Counted from the first letter of the stretch, positions 1 through 6,477 are shown. The stretch: 14,573 bases of DNA from an uncultured Clostridia bacterium (GCA_904501865.1 CAJGCF010000040.1:1-14573), one strand, 5' to 3'. Notes: generated from the sequence alone by a model not told the origin. Numbers and translations: made by a program.

Positions 1-228
1 GCAGAAGCCGAAGCATCCTACTATGTTGCAGGAAACTCTCTCGGTAAGACCCTTCTCCTCGAGAAGTGCATCGATCTTTGCCTTGATCTCTGCGGAGTTG
101 GAGGAAAGGCATCCTGTACCGCCGCAAAGAACTATTGCTCTTTTTTCACCCTTGCCGCTGAACTTATCGCTCATTGTAGCAGTGCATACTGCTTGCAGCT
201 GAGCAAGCTCTTCAAAATTCTTAATCAT
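1..228 (-). CDS. hydB: NuoF-like NADH-binding subunit of an [FeFe]-hydrogenase (HydB/HndC type), N-terminal 76 residues only
   Basis: This is the amino-terminal end of a gene cut by the left edge of the window; the frame is open to base 1. The ATG at 226-228 follows GGAGGA at a spacing of about 8. The visible part is a thioredoxin-like [2Fe-2S] domain: strand AIVLCGGTGC with Cys35 and Cys40, a helix, then a second strand ending VGCFGFC with Cys72 and Cys76. In bifurcating or NADP-linked hydrogenases this domain is fused in front of the NuoF flavoprotein core, whereas classical complex I NuoF lacks it; that favours HydB/HndC over respiratory NuoF. The family binds FMN, [4Fe-4S] and NAD(H) and passes electrons to HydA. 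It starts 18 nt after hydC ends, so the two are one operon. The FMN/NADH core and the hydrogenase subunit itself lie outside the window, so the hydrogenase role is inference. Confidence 0.85.
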   Translation of the reverse strand, partial: MIKNFEELAQLQAVCTATMSDKFSGKGEKRAIVLCGGTGCLSSNSAEIKAKIDALLEEKGLTERVSCNIVGCFGFC

Positions 229-246
229 GTTCTCTGTCCTCCTTCA

Positions 247-726
247 TTAAGCCTGGTTGCGAAGATCTTCAATGATCTTAGCAATTCCGGAAACCTCAAC
301 CTTGGGGTAAACCTTACCGTTGATGGAAACCGCGGGAGCGATACCGCACGCGCCGATGCAACGAAGTGCGTCGAGTGTGAACATACCGTCCTCGGTGGTC
401 TCACCGGGAGCTACTCCGAGAAGCTCGGAGAATTTGTCGATAACCTGCTGAGCACCCTTAACGTAGCAAGCGGTACCAAGGCAAACGCCTACAACGTACT
501 TGCCCTTGGGCTTCAAGGAGAAGAAAGAGTAGAATGTTACAACACCGTAGATCTCGGAAACACTGATTCCGGTCTTCTTGCTGACAAGCTCCTGAACTTC
601 CAGCGGAATATATCCATATTCCTTCTGAATGTCACTGAGGATCATCATCAAGGGTGTTCTTTCGTCGGCATATCTGTCGCATATCGCTGTGATTTTTGCA
701 ACAGACGCATCACTTAAATGAGCCAT
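247..726 (-). CDS. hydC: NuoE-like [2Fe-2S] subunit of an electron-bifurcating hydrogenase (HydC/HndA type)
   Basis: A 159-residue protein of normal NuoE-family length. An N-terminal helical bundle (about residues 1-75, with the family signature around GVVTFYSFF) leads into a thioredoxin-like [2Fe-2S] domain. The four cluster ligands are Cys82 and Cys87 (CLGTAC) and Cys123 and Cys127 (CIGAC). The protein carries electrons between the NADH-oxidising flavoprotein and the hydrogenase or ferredoxin branch in the cytoplasm. The ATG at 724-726 follows AAGGAGGG at good spacing. It is followed by the hydB fragment and preceded, 94 nt away, by the SDR gene. I see no convincing -35 in that gap (there is an isolated TATAAT near 765), so read-through from the nfn promoter is possible. 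The NuoE family is certain; assignment to a hydrogenase rather than a formate dehydrogenase or another NADH-linked complex rests on the HydB domain structure and the neighbours. Confidence 0.9.
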   Translation of the reverse strand: MAHLSDASVAKITAICDRYADERTPLMMILSDIQKEYGYIPLEVQELVSKKTGISVSEIYGVVTFYSFFSLKPKGKYVVGVCLGTACYVKGAQQVIDKFSELLGVAPGETTEDGMFTLDALRCIGACGIAPAVSINGKVYPKVEVSGIAKIIEDLRNQA

Positions 727-820
727 TTTTTAGCCCTCCTTAAATATTTTAATACAAAAGTTAATTATATAAAATCCCGCACGCAAGATTCTGCGAGAAG
801 TTTTACCTGATATCAAAGGA

Positions 821-1621
821 TCAAGGACGAAGTCCGAGACCGCCCTCAAGAGTTAGAGTCTCGCCCGTTAGGTATTTAAAATCAGGGTGAGCGAGCTGTA
901 CGCACACTCTGCCGATGTCTGCTTCGGGATCTCCAAAGTAGCCCATAGGGGGAGTATGGATGTTCTTTTCGAAGGCTTCCGGATAGGCGTTCTTGAATTG
1001 CTCAAGCTGTGCCGTCCAAGCCAGAGGGCAGATAACGTTTACGTTGATGCCGTCCTTGCTCCATTCGGTAGCCGCAACTCTTGTAAGGCCGCGTATTCCC
1101 TCCTTTGCGGCGGCATAAGAGCACTGTCCGAAATTTCCGAACAAGCCTGCGCCCGATGCAAAATTGATAACTGTTCCACGGCTCTCCTTAAGGTAAGGAT
1201 AACAAGCCTGCATGTAGTGGAAGGATGCGTATAGTCCCGAATATATTGCCAGATCAAATTGCTCTGTCGTCTGATCCGCAATAGTTACGCCCGATGCAGA
1301 TGCCTGCGCGTTATTTATAAGCACGTCGATACGTCCAAATTCCGCGATGGCTTTTTCAACCACTTCCTTGGCGATCTTGGCGTTGTCTTGACCTGCAGAA
1401 ATATCTGCCGCTATGGGAAGTACCTTTACGTTATAAAGACGTTCAAGCTCTTCCTTTGCGTCGAGCAGCTTTTGCTGATTTCGACCTGTTATAACAATGT
1501 TTGCGCCCTCTTTTGCGTATGCGGTCGCAATACCGTATCCGATAGAGCCCGCCGAGCCGTTTGCAAGGACAGCTCGTCCGCCGCCCGTTACCAAAAGGGT
1601 CTTACCTGTCAAAAATCCCAT
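821..1621 (-). CDS. Short-chain dehydrogenase/reductase, resembling bile-acid 12-alpha-hydroxysteroid dehydrogenases
   Basis: A classical-size SDR (266 residues from the preferred start). It has an N-terminal Rossmann strand with a cofactor loop (LLVTGGG at 9-15, then SIGYGIA at 26-32, with about ten residues between), NNA at 103-105, and the catalytic triad Ser156 (NFAS), Tyr169 and Lys173 (YAAAK). It ends TGETLTLEGG, the usual C-terminal SDR strand. From memory, stretches such as TGRNQQKLLDAKEELERLY, FDLAIYSGLYA, INFASGAGLFGN and the GETLTLEGG-x-G-x-RP tail closely match clostridial NADP-dependent 12-alpha-hydroxysteroid dehydrogenase. I could not align them, so the substrate is inference; a 3-oxoacyl or other alcohol dehydrogenase remains possible. 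An ATG at 1627 also exists, but the AAGGAG lies only 2 nt before it and 8 nt before the ATG at 1621, so 1621 is preferred. It begins 31 nt after nfnB, in the same operon. Confidence 0.85.
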   Translation of the reverse strand: MGFLTGKTLLVTGGGRAVLANGSAGSIGYGIATAYAKEGANIVITGRNQQKLLDAKEELERLYNVKVLPIAADISAGQDNAKIAKEVVEKAIAEFGRIDVLINNAQASASGVTIADQTTEQFDLAIYSGLYASFHYMQACYPYLKESRGTVINFASGAGLFGNFGQCSYAAAKEGIRGLTRVAATEWSKDGINVNVICPLAWTAQLEQFKNAYPEAFEKNIHTPPMGYFGDPEADIGRVCVQLAHPDFKYLTGETLTLEGGLGLRP

Positions 1622-1652
1622 GTGCATCTCTCCTTTTTATAAGTATTGTTTT

Positions 1653-3065
1653 TTATTTGCTTAATTCCTCGTCAATGGCTTTCGCCGCAGTTTTACCCGC
1701 ACCCATTGCGAGAATAACTGTAGCCGCACCGGTGACTGCGTCACCGCCAGCCCAAACTCCGTGCTTGGACGTCTTACCCGTTTCTTCCTCGACGATGATG
1801 CCACCGTGACGGTTGACCTCAAGGCCCTCAGTGGTGGACTTTATAAGAGGATTTGGTGACGTTCCGATAGAGATTATGACACAATCCACGTCAAGAACCC
1901 ATTCACTGTCGGGTATTTCCACGGGACGTCTTCTTCCCTTTTCGTCGGATTCTCCGAGCTCACAGCGGACACACCTCATACCAGTAACGAATCCGTTTTT
2001 GGGATCCCTCTTGTCGCCGGGATTGTTGTATCCGATTATTTCAACAGGGTTATTGAGTACTCGGAACTTGATGCCCTCCTCCATAGCGTGCTCGACCTCT
2101 TCGGCTCTTGCGGGGAGCTCATCGAGCGAGCGACGGTATACTATAGACACCTCGTCAGCTCCCAAACGGAGCGCGGTGCGTGCCGCGTCCATAGCCACGT
2201 TTCCGCCGCCGACAACGGCGACTTTTTTAGCTTTCATTATAGGTGTTGTGGAGCTTTCTCTGTACGCCTTCATAAGATTGCTTCTTGTAAGGAACTCGTT
2301 TGCGGAGTAAACGCCCTTAAGGGATTCTCCGGGGATACCCATAAATCTGGGAAGTCCCGCGCCGCTTCCTACAAAAACCGCCTCGAAGCCCTCATCAAAA
2401 AGCTCATCTATCGTGATAGTCTTGCCCACAATAACGTTTGTCTGTATCTGAACGCCCAAAGCCTTGAGCGTATCTACCTCTTTTTGTACTATTGCCTTTG
2501 GAAGACGGAATTCGGGAATTCCGTACACCAGAACGCCTCCAGCGAGGTGAAGTGCCTCAAACACCGTGACCTGATAGCCCTTCTTTGCCAGATCTCCCGC
2601 GCAGGTAAGCCCCGACGGGCCGGATCCCACCACTGCGACCTTATGACCGTTGGGTGTTGGAGGTGTGGGTGATGTCGAGACGTGCTCGTTGTGCCAATCC
2701 GCGACGAATCTCTCAAGTCTGCCGATTCCGACGGGCTCACCCTTGATTCCTCTGACACATTGTGACTCACACTGTGATTCCTGAGGGCAAACTCTTCCGC
2801 ACACTGCGGGGAGAGAAGATGATTTGCTTATCACCTGATATGCGCCCTCAAAATCGCCATCTTTTATTTTTCCGATAAACTCGGGAATGTGTATTTTTAC
2901 GGGGCAGCCGTTGACACATGGCATATGCTTGCAGTTAAGGCAACGGAGAGCCTCGTCTATTGCCGTCTCCTCGCTGTATCCGAGAGCTACCTCGTCAAAG
3001 TTGTGCGCTCTTACCTGAGGCTCCTGGGTCGGCATGGAGTTTTTTTTCAAAGACATATTAGCCAT
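1653..3065 (-). CDS. nfnB: NfnB: large subunit of NADH-dependent reduced ferredoxin:NADP+ oxidoreductase (GltD/GltA-like)
   Basis: A 470-residue protein of the glutamate-synthase small-subunit family. Eight N-terminal cysteines bind two [4Fe-4S] clusters: Cys42/45/50/54 (CLNCKHMPCVNGC) and Cys89/93/99/103 (CGRVCPQESQCESQC). A FAD-binding motif follows at 147-152 (GSGPSG), a second nucleotide-binding Rossmann segment at about 281-310 (VAVVGGGNVAMDAA), and the family's terminal GGDAVTGA near 442-449. NfnAB couples exergonic and endergonic electron transfer by flavin-based bifurcation, reducing two NADP+ with one NADH and two reduced ferredoxins, reversibly, in the cytoplasm. The partner NfnA ends one base before this ATG, and GGGGG sits 9 nt upstream. 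The family also includes stand-alone GltA and SudA; the adjacent NfnA, the 470-residue length and both clusters favour NfnB. Biosynthetic glutamate synthase small subunit is less likely because no gltB is adjacent. Confidence 0.93.
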   Translation of the reverse strand: MANMSLKKNSMPTQEPQVRAHNFDEVALGYSEETAIDEALRCLNCKHMPCVNGCPVKIHIPEFIGKIKDGDFEGAYQVISKSSSLPAVCGRVCPQESQCESQCVRGIKGEPVGIGRLERFVADWHNEHVSTSPTPPTPNGHKVAVVGSGPSGLTCAGDLAKKGYQVTVFEALHLAGGVLVYGIPEFRLPKAIVQKEVDTLKALGVQIQTNVIVGKTITIDELFDEGFEAVFVGSGAGLPRFMGIPGESLKGVYSANEFLTRSNLMKAYRESSTTPIMKAKKVAVVGGGNVAMDAARTALRLGADEVSIVYRRSLDELPARAEEVEHAMEEGIKFRVLNNPVEIIGYNNPGDKRDPKNGFVTGMRCVRCELGESDEKGRRRPVEIPDSEWVLDVDCVIISIGTSPNPLIKSTTEGLEVNRHGGIIVEEETGKTSKHGVWAGGDAVTGAATVILAMGAGKTAAKAIDEELSK

Positions 3066-3066
3066 A

Positions 3067-3909
3067 TTAATTTACCCCCTTTGAAAAGAGGTTGCAGGAT
3101 TCTTCGTACGCGTGTCTTTCAAAGTCACGGTACATAGCGCCCCTCGACATAGCCTCGTCAAAGTCCACCTCGAATCCGTTGAAATCGGGACCGTCCACAC
3201 AAGCAAACTTGGTCTGTCCTCCGACAGTCAGGCGACAACCACCGCACATACCCGTTCCGTCGATCATAATAGGATTCATAGATACTGTCGTGGGGATACC
3301 GTGAGGTCTGGTGGTCTCTACCACGAATTTCATCATAATAAGCGGACCTATAGTTATTACCTCGTCGTATTTTTCTCCGCTCTCGATAAGCTCTTTTAGC
3401 GGAGCGGTAACCACGCCTTGTCTGCCATGACTGCCGTCATCGGTCATAACGGCAAGCTTCTCTGATGCGGCTGCAAATTTCTCCTCGAGAATCACTAGAT
3501 CCTTTGAGCGAAAACCGATTATGGAATGCACCTCGCAGCCCATATCGTGCAGCCTTTGGGCTACGGGGAGCGCAATAGCGCAACCGACGCCGCCGCCCAC
3601 GATACAGACCTTTTTCAGTCCCGCTACCTTTGTTGCCATTCCGAGAGGTCCGGCGAAATCCTGTATATATTCACCCTCTGCCTTTTGATTTAACGAATTA
3701 GTCGTAGCACCGACTATCTGGAAGATTATCTTTACCGTTCCTGCCTCTCTGTCATAGCCAGCGACTGTCAGAGGTATTCTCTCACCCTCCTCGTCCACTC
3801 TCAAAATTATAAACTGCCCGGGCTCTGCCTTTGCGGCTACCATAGGGGCATAAATATCCATCATAGTAACGGTGGGATTAAGTTGTCGTTTTTTGATTAT
3901 TTTATACAT
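3067..3909 (-). CDS. nfnA: NfnA: small FAD/[2Fe-2S] subunit of NADH-dependent ferredoxin:NADP+ oxidoreductase
   Basis: A 280-residue ferredoxin-NADP reductase-fold protein of the sulfide dehydrogenase / PyrK-like group. The N-terminal beta-barrel FAD domain covers about residues 1-95 (GQFIILRVDEEGERIPLTVAG), the NAD domain about 98-215 (VCIVGGGVGCAIALP), and the C-terminal cluster motif has Cys222, Cys225 and Cys237 (MCGGCRLTVGG, ACVDGP). In characterised NfnA the [2Fe-2S] has three Cys ligands plus a non-Cys ligand, which fits. NfnA binds NAD(H) and feeds the bifurcating FAD of NfnB. An open frame extends to 4062, but the ATG at 3909 has AAAGGTG 5-6 nt upstream and begins where family proteins begin; the upstream extension also crosses the promoter at 3986-4014. 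Dihydroorotate dehydrogenase electron-transfer subunit PyrK is the alternative, but no pyrD is present. Confidence 0.93.
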   Translation of the reverse strand: MYKIIKKRQLNPTVTMMDIYAPMVAAKAEPGQFIILRVDEEGERIPLTVAGYDREAGTVKIIFQIVGATTNSLNQKAEGEYIQDFAGPLGMATKVAGLKKVCIVGGGVGCAIALPVAQRLHDMGCEVHSIIGFRSKDLVILEEKFAAASEKLAVMTDDGSHGRQGVVTAPLKELIESGEKYDEVITIGPLIMMKFVVETTRPHGIPTTVSMNPIMIDGTGMCGGCRLTVGGQTKFACVDGPDFNGFEVDFDEAMSRGAMYRDFERHAYEESCNLFSKGVN

Positions 3910-3985
3910 ATTATCACCTTTGAGCTCAATAAGACGCTTAAAAAGCGGATTTACACAGCTTTCACAAAACAGTCCATTCCAATTT

Positions 3986-4014
3986 ATTATAGCAAAAACA
4001 GTCCTCAATGTCAA
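3986..4014 (-). promoter_or_regulatory. Consensus sigma-70/SigA promoter for the nfnA-nfnB-SDR(-hyd) operon
   Basis: On the minus strand, TTGACA (4014-4009), a 17-nt spacer and TATAAT (3991-3986) give a perfect match to both hexamers. Transcription would begin near 3979, giving a leader of about 70 nt before nfnA. The leader contains a 5-bp hairpin (CGCTT/AAGCG) but nothing I can assign to a known riboswitch. Confidence 0.85.
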
Positions 4015-4030
4015 TAGCTTTTGAGATAAA

Positions 4031-4048
4031 TTGACAAAAAAATAACAA
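4031..4048. promoter_or_regulatory. Candidate Rex (NADH/NAD+ sensor) operator upstream of the nfn promoter
   Basis: TTGACAAAAAAATAACAA is an imperfect 18-bp palindrome matching 11 of the 14 fixed positions of the Rex consensus TTGTTAA-N4-TTAACAA. It sits 17 bp upstream of the nfn -35 box. Rex controls NAD(H)-linked fermentation genes in Firmicutes, so an NADH-dependent Nfn operon is a sensible target. The region is very AT-rich, so chance similarity is a real alternative, and a centre near -60 is unusual for a simple repressor. Confidence 0.3.
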
Positions 4049-4069
4049 TTTTTTAAAACCAAAAAATCC

Positions 4070-4231
4070 TTAATTTACAAAGCTTTTTGCCGCGAAAACG
4101 TCCGAGGCGTGCCATTTTATGCGGCCCTCTTTGTTGTACCTGAGTTCTATCAAAACATTCGTGCAGCAACAGGGCTCAAGGCCTGTTGAAAAAATGCACA
4201 ACAAAACACGAAAAGTGCCGTCAATTTTCAT
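4070..4231 (-). CDS. Possible small protein of 53 residues, unrecognised
   Basis: An ATG at 4229-4231 opens a 53-codon frame ending in TAA at 4070-4072. It begins MKIDGTFRVLLCIF, has three consecutive cysteines at 21-23, and ends with a charged segment (IELRYNKEGRIKWHASDVF) that looks protein-like. Third positions in that second half are mostly G or C (CTC, TAC, AAC, GAG, GGC, CGC, CAC, GCC, TCG, GAC, TTC, GCG), as in neighbouring genes, while the flanking DNA is AT-rich. Against it, there is no Shine-Dalgarno before the ATG and no clear promoter. It may be a real small gene, the tail of a decayed gene, or part of a non-coding element; a 7-bp inverted repeat (CAACAGG 4167-4173 / CCTGTTG 4182-4188) lies inside it. 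I do not recognise the family. Confidence 0.35.
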   Translation of the reverse strand: MKIDGTFRVLLCIFSTGLEPCCCTNVLIELRYNKEGRIKWHASDVFAAKSFVN

Positions 4232-4280
4232 AAAGTTTGCACAATGTTAATTTTTTAGTCATTAATATTCCGTGCCATTA

Positions 4281-4289
4281 TGCTATAAT
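4281..4289 (+). promoter_or_regulatory. hpf: Extended -10 promoter for hpf
   Basis: TGCTATAAT is a perfect -10 hexamer (4284-4289) with the TG of an extended -10 element. No good -35 is present at 16-18 bp upstream (closest ATTAAT), which an extended -10 can tolerate. Initiation would be near 4296, leaving a leader of about 170 nt. Confidence 0.6.
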
Positions 4290-4295
4290 AAATAT

Positions 4296-4464
4296 GAAGA
4301 CAGAGCAAATGTTTTACATAAAATTGAAAAGAGGTGGATTGCGGTTAAAGAGTGACAAACAGGCATCCGCCTCGTTTTGTTTTAAAAAAGTGGTTATGGA
4401 TTCTGTGAGGCACGGAGTCCTTAAAATAAATTGCGCCGCCCTGAGCGGCAAGAGGAGGTCAGAT
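4296..4464 (+). ncRNA. Folded 5' leader of hpf, candidate raiA-type structured RNA
   Basis: Three hairpins fill this leader. Hairpin A pairs 4331-4342 (GAGGTGGATTGC) with 4363-4373 (GCATCCGCCTC): 11 pairs including one U.G and one bulged U, followed by a U-rich GTTTTGTTTT, so it resembles an intrinsic terminator. Hairpin B pairs 4398-4407 (GGATTCTGTG) with 4411-4420 (CACGGAGTCC): ten continuous pairs, two of them U.G, with a three-base loop. Hairpin C pairs 4435-4439 with 4445-4449 (GCCGC/GCGGC), just before the ribosome binding site. The G.U pairs are possible only in the plus-strand transcript, which supports RNA folding in the hpf direction. Structured RNAs called raiA and raiA-hairpin are known upstream of raiA/hpf genes in Firmicutes; membership here is inference. 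The 5' end depends on the promoter call. Confidence 0.5.
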
Positions 4465-4995
4465 ATGAAGATAAACATTATCGGTAGACAGTTGAACGTT
4501 TATGAAGACACAAAGGAAATGATTATTTCAAAGCTGTCTAAACTCGACAAGTACTTCGGCGAAGAAGGAAGCGCGACGGTCACACTTTCTCACAAGAGAA
4601 ATCTTTCTACGCTGGAGGTCACGATAAAAGTCTCAAACACCTTGTTCAGAAGCGAGGTGGATGCGGAGTCGTTCAGAGACGCTCTTGATAAGTCAATAGA
4701 TAATATCGAAAGACAGATAAGAAAGAACAAGACCCGTCTGCGCAAAAAGCTTCGCGAGGGGATAGAACCCGAGCTTGAGATTGCGCCGACAGATATCGAC
4801 GAGCAGGACGGCTCTGACATAATAATAAGAACAAAGAAATTTGAATATACCCCCATGTCGCCGGAAGAGGCTATTATGCAGATGAATCTGCTGGGCCACA
4901 CTTTCTTCGTCTTCAACGACGCGATTACGGGAAAAACCTGCGTGGTGTATACAAGAAAAGACGGAAACTACGGTCTTATAGAGCCTGAAATATAA
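4465..4995 (+). CDS. hpf: Ribosome hibernation promoting factor, long form (HPF/RaiA)
   Basis: A 176-residue protein. Residues 1-100 form the HPF/YfiA beta-alpha domain (MKINIIGRQLNVYEDTKEMI through RLRKKLREG) that binds in the decoding centre of the 30S subunit. A linker follows (about 100-120). Residues 122-176 form the C-terminal dimerisation domain of long HPF (KFEYTPMSPEEAIMQM, GHTFFVFND, YTRKDGNYGLIEPEI), which joins two ribosomes into 100S particles during stationary phase or stress. The ATG at 4465 lies 6 nt after GGAGG. The same frame is open back to 4237, but that upstream part has no family similarity, no Shine-Dalgarno and overlaps the promoter and folded leader, so it is rejected as coding. 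It is the only plus-strand gene here, transcribed divergently from nfnA and convergently with pepD. Confidence 0.95.
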   Translation: MKINIIGRQLNVYEDTKEMIISKLSKLDKYFGEEGSATVTLSHKRNLSTLEVTIKVSNTLFRSEVDAESFRDALDKSIDNIERQIRKNKTRLRKKLREGIEPELEIAPTDIDEQDGSDIIIRTKKFEYTPMSPEEAIMQMNLLGHTFFVFNDAITGKTCVVYTRKDGNYGLIEPEI

Positions 4996-5004
4996 ATAAA
5001 AATT

Positions 5005-5030
5005 AAGGGAGGGGCTTGCCCCTCCCTTTT
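5005..5030. terminator. Bidirectional intrinsic terminator between hpf and pepD
   Basis: A 10-bp perfect stem, AAGGGAGGGG (5005-5014) and CCCCTCCCTT (5019-5028), with a CTTG loop. On the plus strand it runs into TTTTGTG; on the minus strand it runs into TTAATTTTTATTT. It can end both convergent transcripts. Confidence 0.92.
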
Positions 5031-5037
5031 GTGAATA

Positions 5038-6477
5038 TTATTTTTGAGTTATTGTCTTAACAAGCACGTTCCAGACTCTCTCGCAGGAAGCGAGATCAAG
5101 ATGCTCACACGGAGAATGTATATCGTGCATATTTGGACCTATTGAGATTATATCCATTCCATTCATTTTTGAAGAGAGAATTCCGCACTCGAGTCCTGCA
5201 TGGATAACGCCCACTGTAAGATCCTTTCCGTAGATTTTTTTGAACGCGGATATATATCTGTCGCGCAGTGGGGAGATGGGAGAGTATTCCCATCCCGGAT
5301 ATCTTGCGTAATGGTGGCATTCTGCTCCGAGAGCTTCGCAAAGCAGATCAAGCTCGCGGCAGGAAAGATCCAGCTGTGCCTCCACCGAGGAGCGTGAGGA
5401 AAAAGTGATCTTTATTCTCTGCTTATCCGTCTCAACAACGCCCACGTTCCTTGAATACTCAACGAGCCCGGCGATCTGATTGCTCATTTTAAGAACGCCC
5501 GTCTTGATGGAGAGCAAGAGAGTTATTATATTTCTTGTGGTGTTGTCGTCAAGATCCTTGTCTGCCTTGTTCGCTCGGTTTACCGTGACGGTAAATCCCG
5601 TATCATCGGCACAAAGCTCGGGGCGTATTTTCTCTGCCTCGGTCAAAATGGCGCTCTTTAATGCCTCGGTGTTATTGGTTGCTACAGTCGCAAAGCATTC
5701 GCGCGCTATGGCGTTGTCCTTTCCGTTACATATAACAGAAACAAGGGAAAATTTGTCCGCCTCGTATGCCGCGCCGAGAAGTCTACCCATAGCTATTATA
5801 GCATTTGTCTTTCCACAATGTATCTCAGCTCCCGAATGTCCTCCCGAAAGACCTGTAACCGAAATATCCAGACACTCGTAGCCCTCGGGTATAGCTTTTG
5901 CGCAATATTCAAAATCTATCTCTGTACGACAACCGCCCGCGCAGCCTGCGGTCACCTGATAGTCTTCTTCACTGTCTAGATTTATCATTTGTCTCGCGGT
6001 CACGACCGAGCAGTCAAATCCCTTTGCCCCCGCAAGTCCTGTCTCCTCCTCTACCGTGAAAAGACATTCAAGCGTGGGGTGAGAATTGGTTTCAAGCAGG
6101 GCAAGCATCATAGCCACAGCTATCCCGTTGTCCGCGCCCAGGGTAGTGCCGTCTGCCCACAAAAATCCGTCCTTTACGGAAAGAGACAGCTCGTCGCGCA
6201 AGAAATCGTGAGTTGAGTCGGAATTTTTCTCACAGACCATATCCATATGGCCCTGAAGCAATACAGGCTCCGCATCCTCATATCCCGCCGTAGCATTCTT
6301 GCGGACAAATACGTTTCCCGTCTCGTCGCGAAGACAAAACAGAGAATTTTTTTCAGCAAAGCGGCAAATATAGTCTGCGACACCACTCTCGTTTCCCGAG
6401 CCGTGCGGAATAGCGCAGATGTCCTCAAATATCTCAAAAACTCTTTTTGGCTCATAGCCTTGTATGATGTAGCTCAT
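5038..6477 (-). CDS. pepD: Aminoacyl-histidine dipeptidase PepD, M20 metallopeptidase
   Basis: A 479-residue zinc-dependent dipeptidase (Xaa-His dipeptidase / beta-alanyl-histidine dipeptidase). Metal and catalytic motifs in order: QGHMDMV with His77 and Asp79, GADNG with Asp116, the catalytic EEE at 143-145 (TVEEETGL), the NLDSEE ligand Asp168, and a C-terminal GPNMHDIHSPCEHL with His residues at 451, 454 and 459. The lid/dimerisation insertion lies between, including LSGGHSG. It hydrolyses small peptides in the cytoplasm for amino-acid recycling. An ATG at 6492 is in frame, but the internal GAGGT lies 6 nt before the ATG at 6477 and only weak AAGG precedes the first, so 6477 is preferred. 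It follows mreB with a terminator between, and I see no clear promoter of its own, so some read-through from mreB may be used. Confidence 0.95.
   Translation of the reverse strand: MSYIIQGYEPKRVFEIFEDICAIPHGSGNESGVADYICRFAEKNSLFCLRDETGNVFVRKNATAGYEDAEPVLLQGHMDMVCEKNSDSTHDFLRDELSLSVKDGFLWADGTTLGADNGIAVAMMLALLETNSHPTLECLFTVEEETGLAGAKGFDCSVVTARQMINLDSEEDYQVTAGCAGGCRTEIDFEYCAKAIPEGYECLDISVTGLSGGHSGAEIHCGKTNAIIAMGRLLGAAYEADKFSLVSVICNGKDNAIARECFATVATNNTEALKSAILTEAEKIRPELCADDTGFTVTVNRANKADKDLDDNTTRNIITLLLSIKTGVLKMSNQIAGLVEYSRNVGVVETDKQRIKITFSSRSSVEAQLDLSCRELDLLCEALGAECHHYARYPGWEYSPISPLRDRYISAFKKIYGKDLTVGVIHAGLECGILSSKMNGMDIISIGPNMHDIHSPCEHLDLASCERVWNVLVKTITQK

Noticed and set aside
193..717. A 174-codon plus-strand open frame opposite hydC
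   Set aside because: hydC on the minus strand has all four cluster cysteines and a strong ribosome binding site; the plus-strand frame is a mirror artefact.
727..820. A separate promoter for hydC at the TATAAT near 765
   Set aside because: No -35 hexamer at 16-18 bp and no extended -10; kept only as a remote possibility.
3910..4062. A 51-residue N-terminal extension of NfnA
   Set aside because: It contains the perfect TTGACA/TATAAT promoter, and the ATG at 3909 has its own Shine-Dalgarno and fits the family start.
4237..4464. An in-frame 76-codon N-terminal extension of HPF
   Set aside because: It would cross the promoter and three RNA hairpins, has no Shine-Dalgarno or family similarity, and HPF proteins start at the MKINIIGRQL position, which has a good GGAGG.
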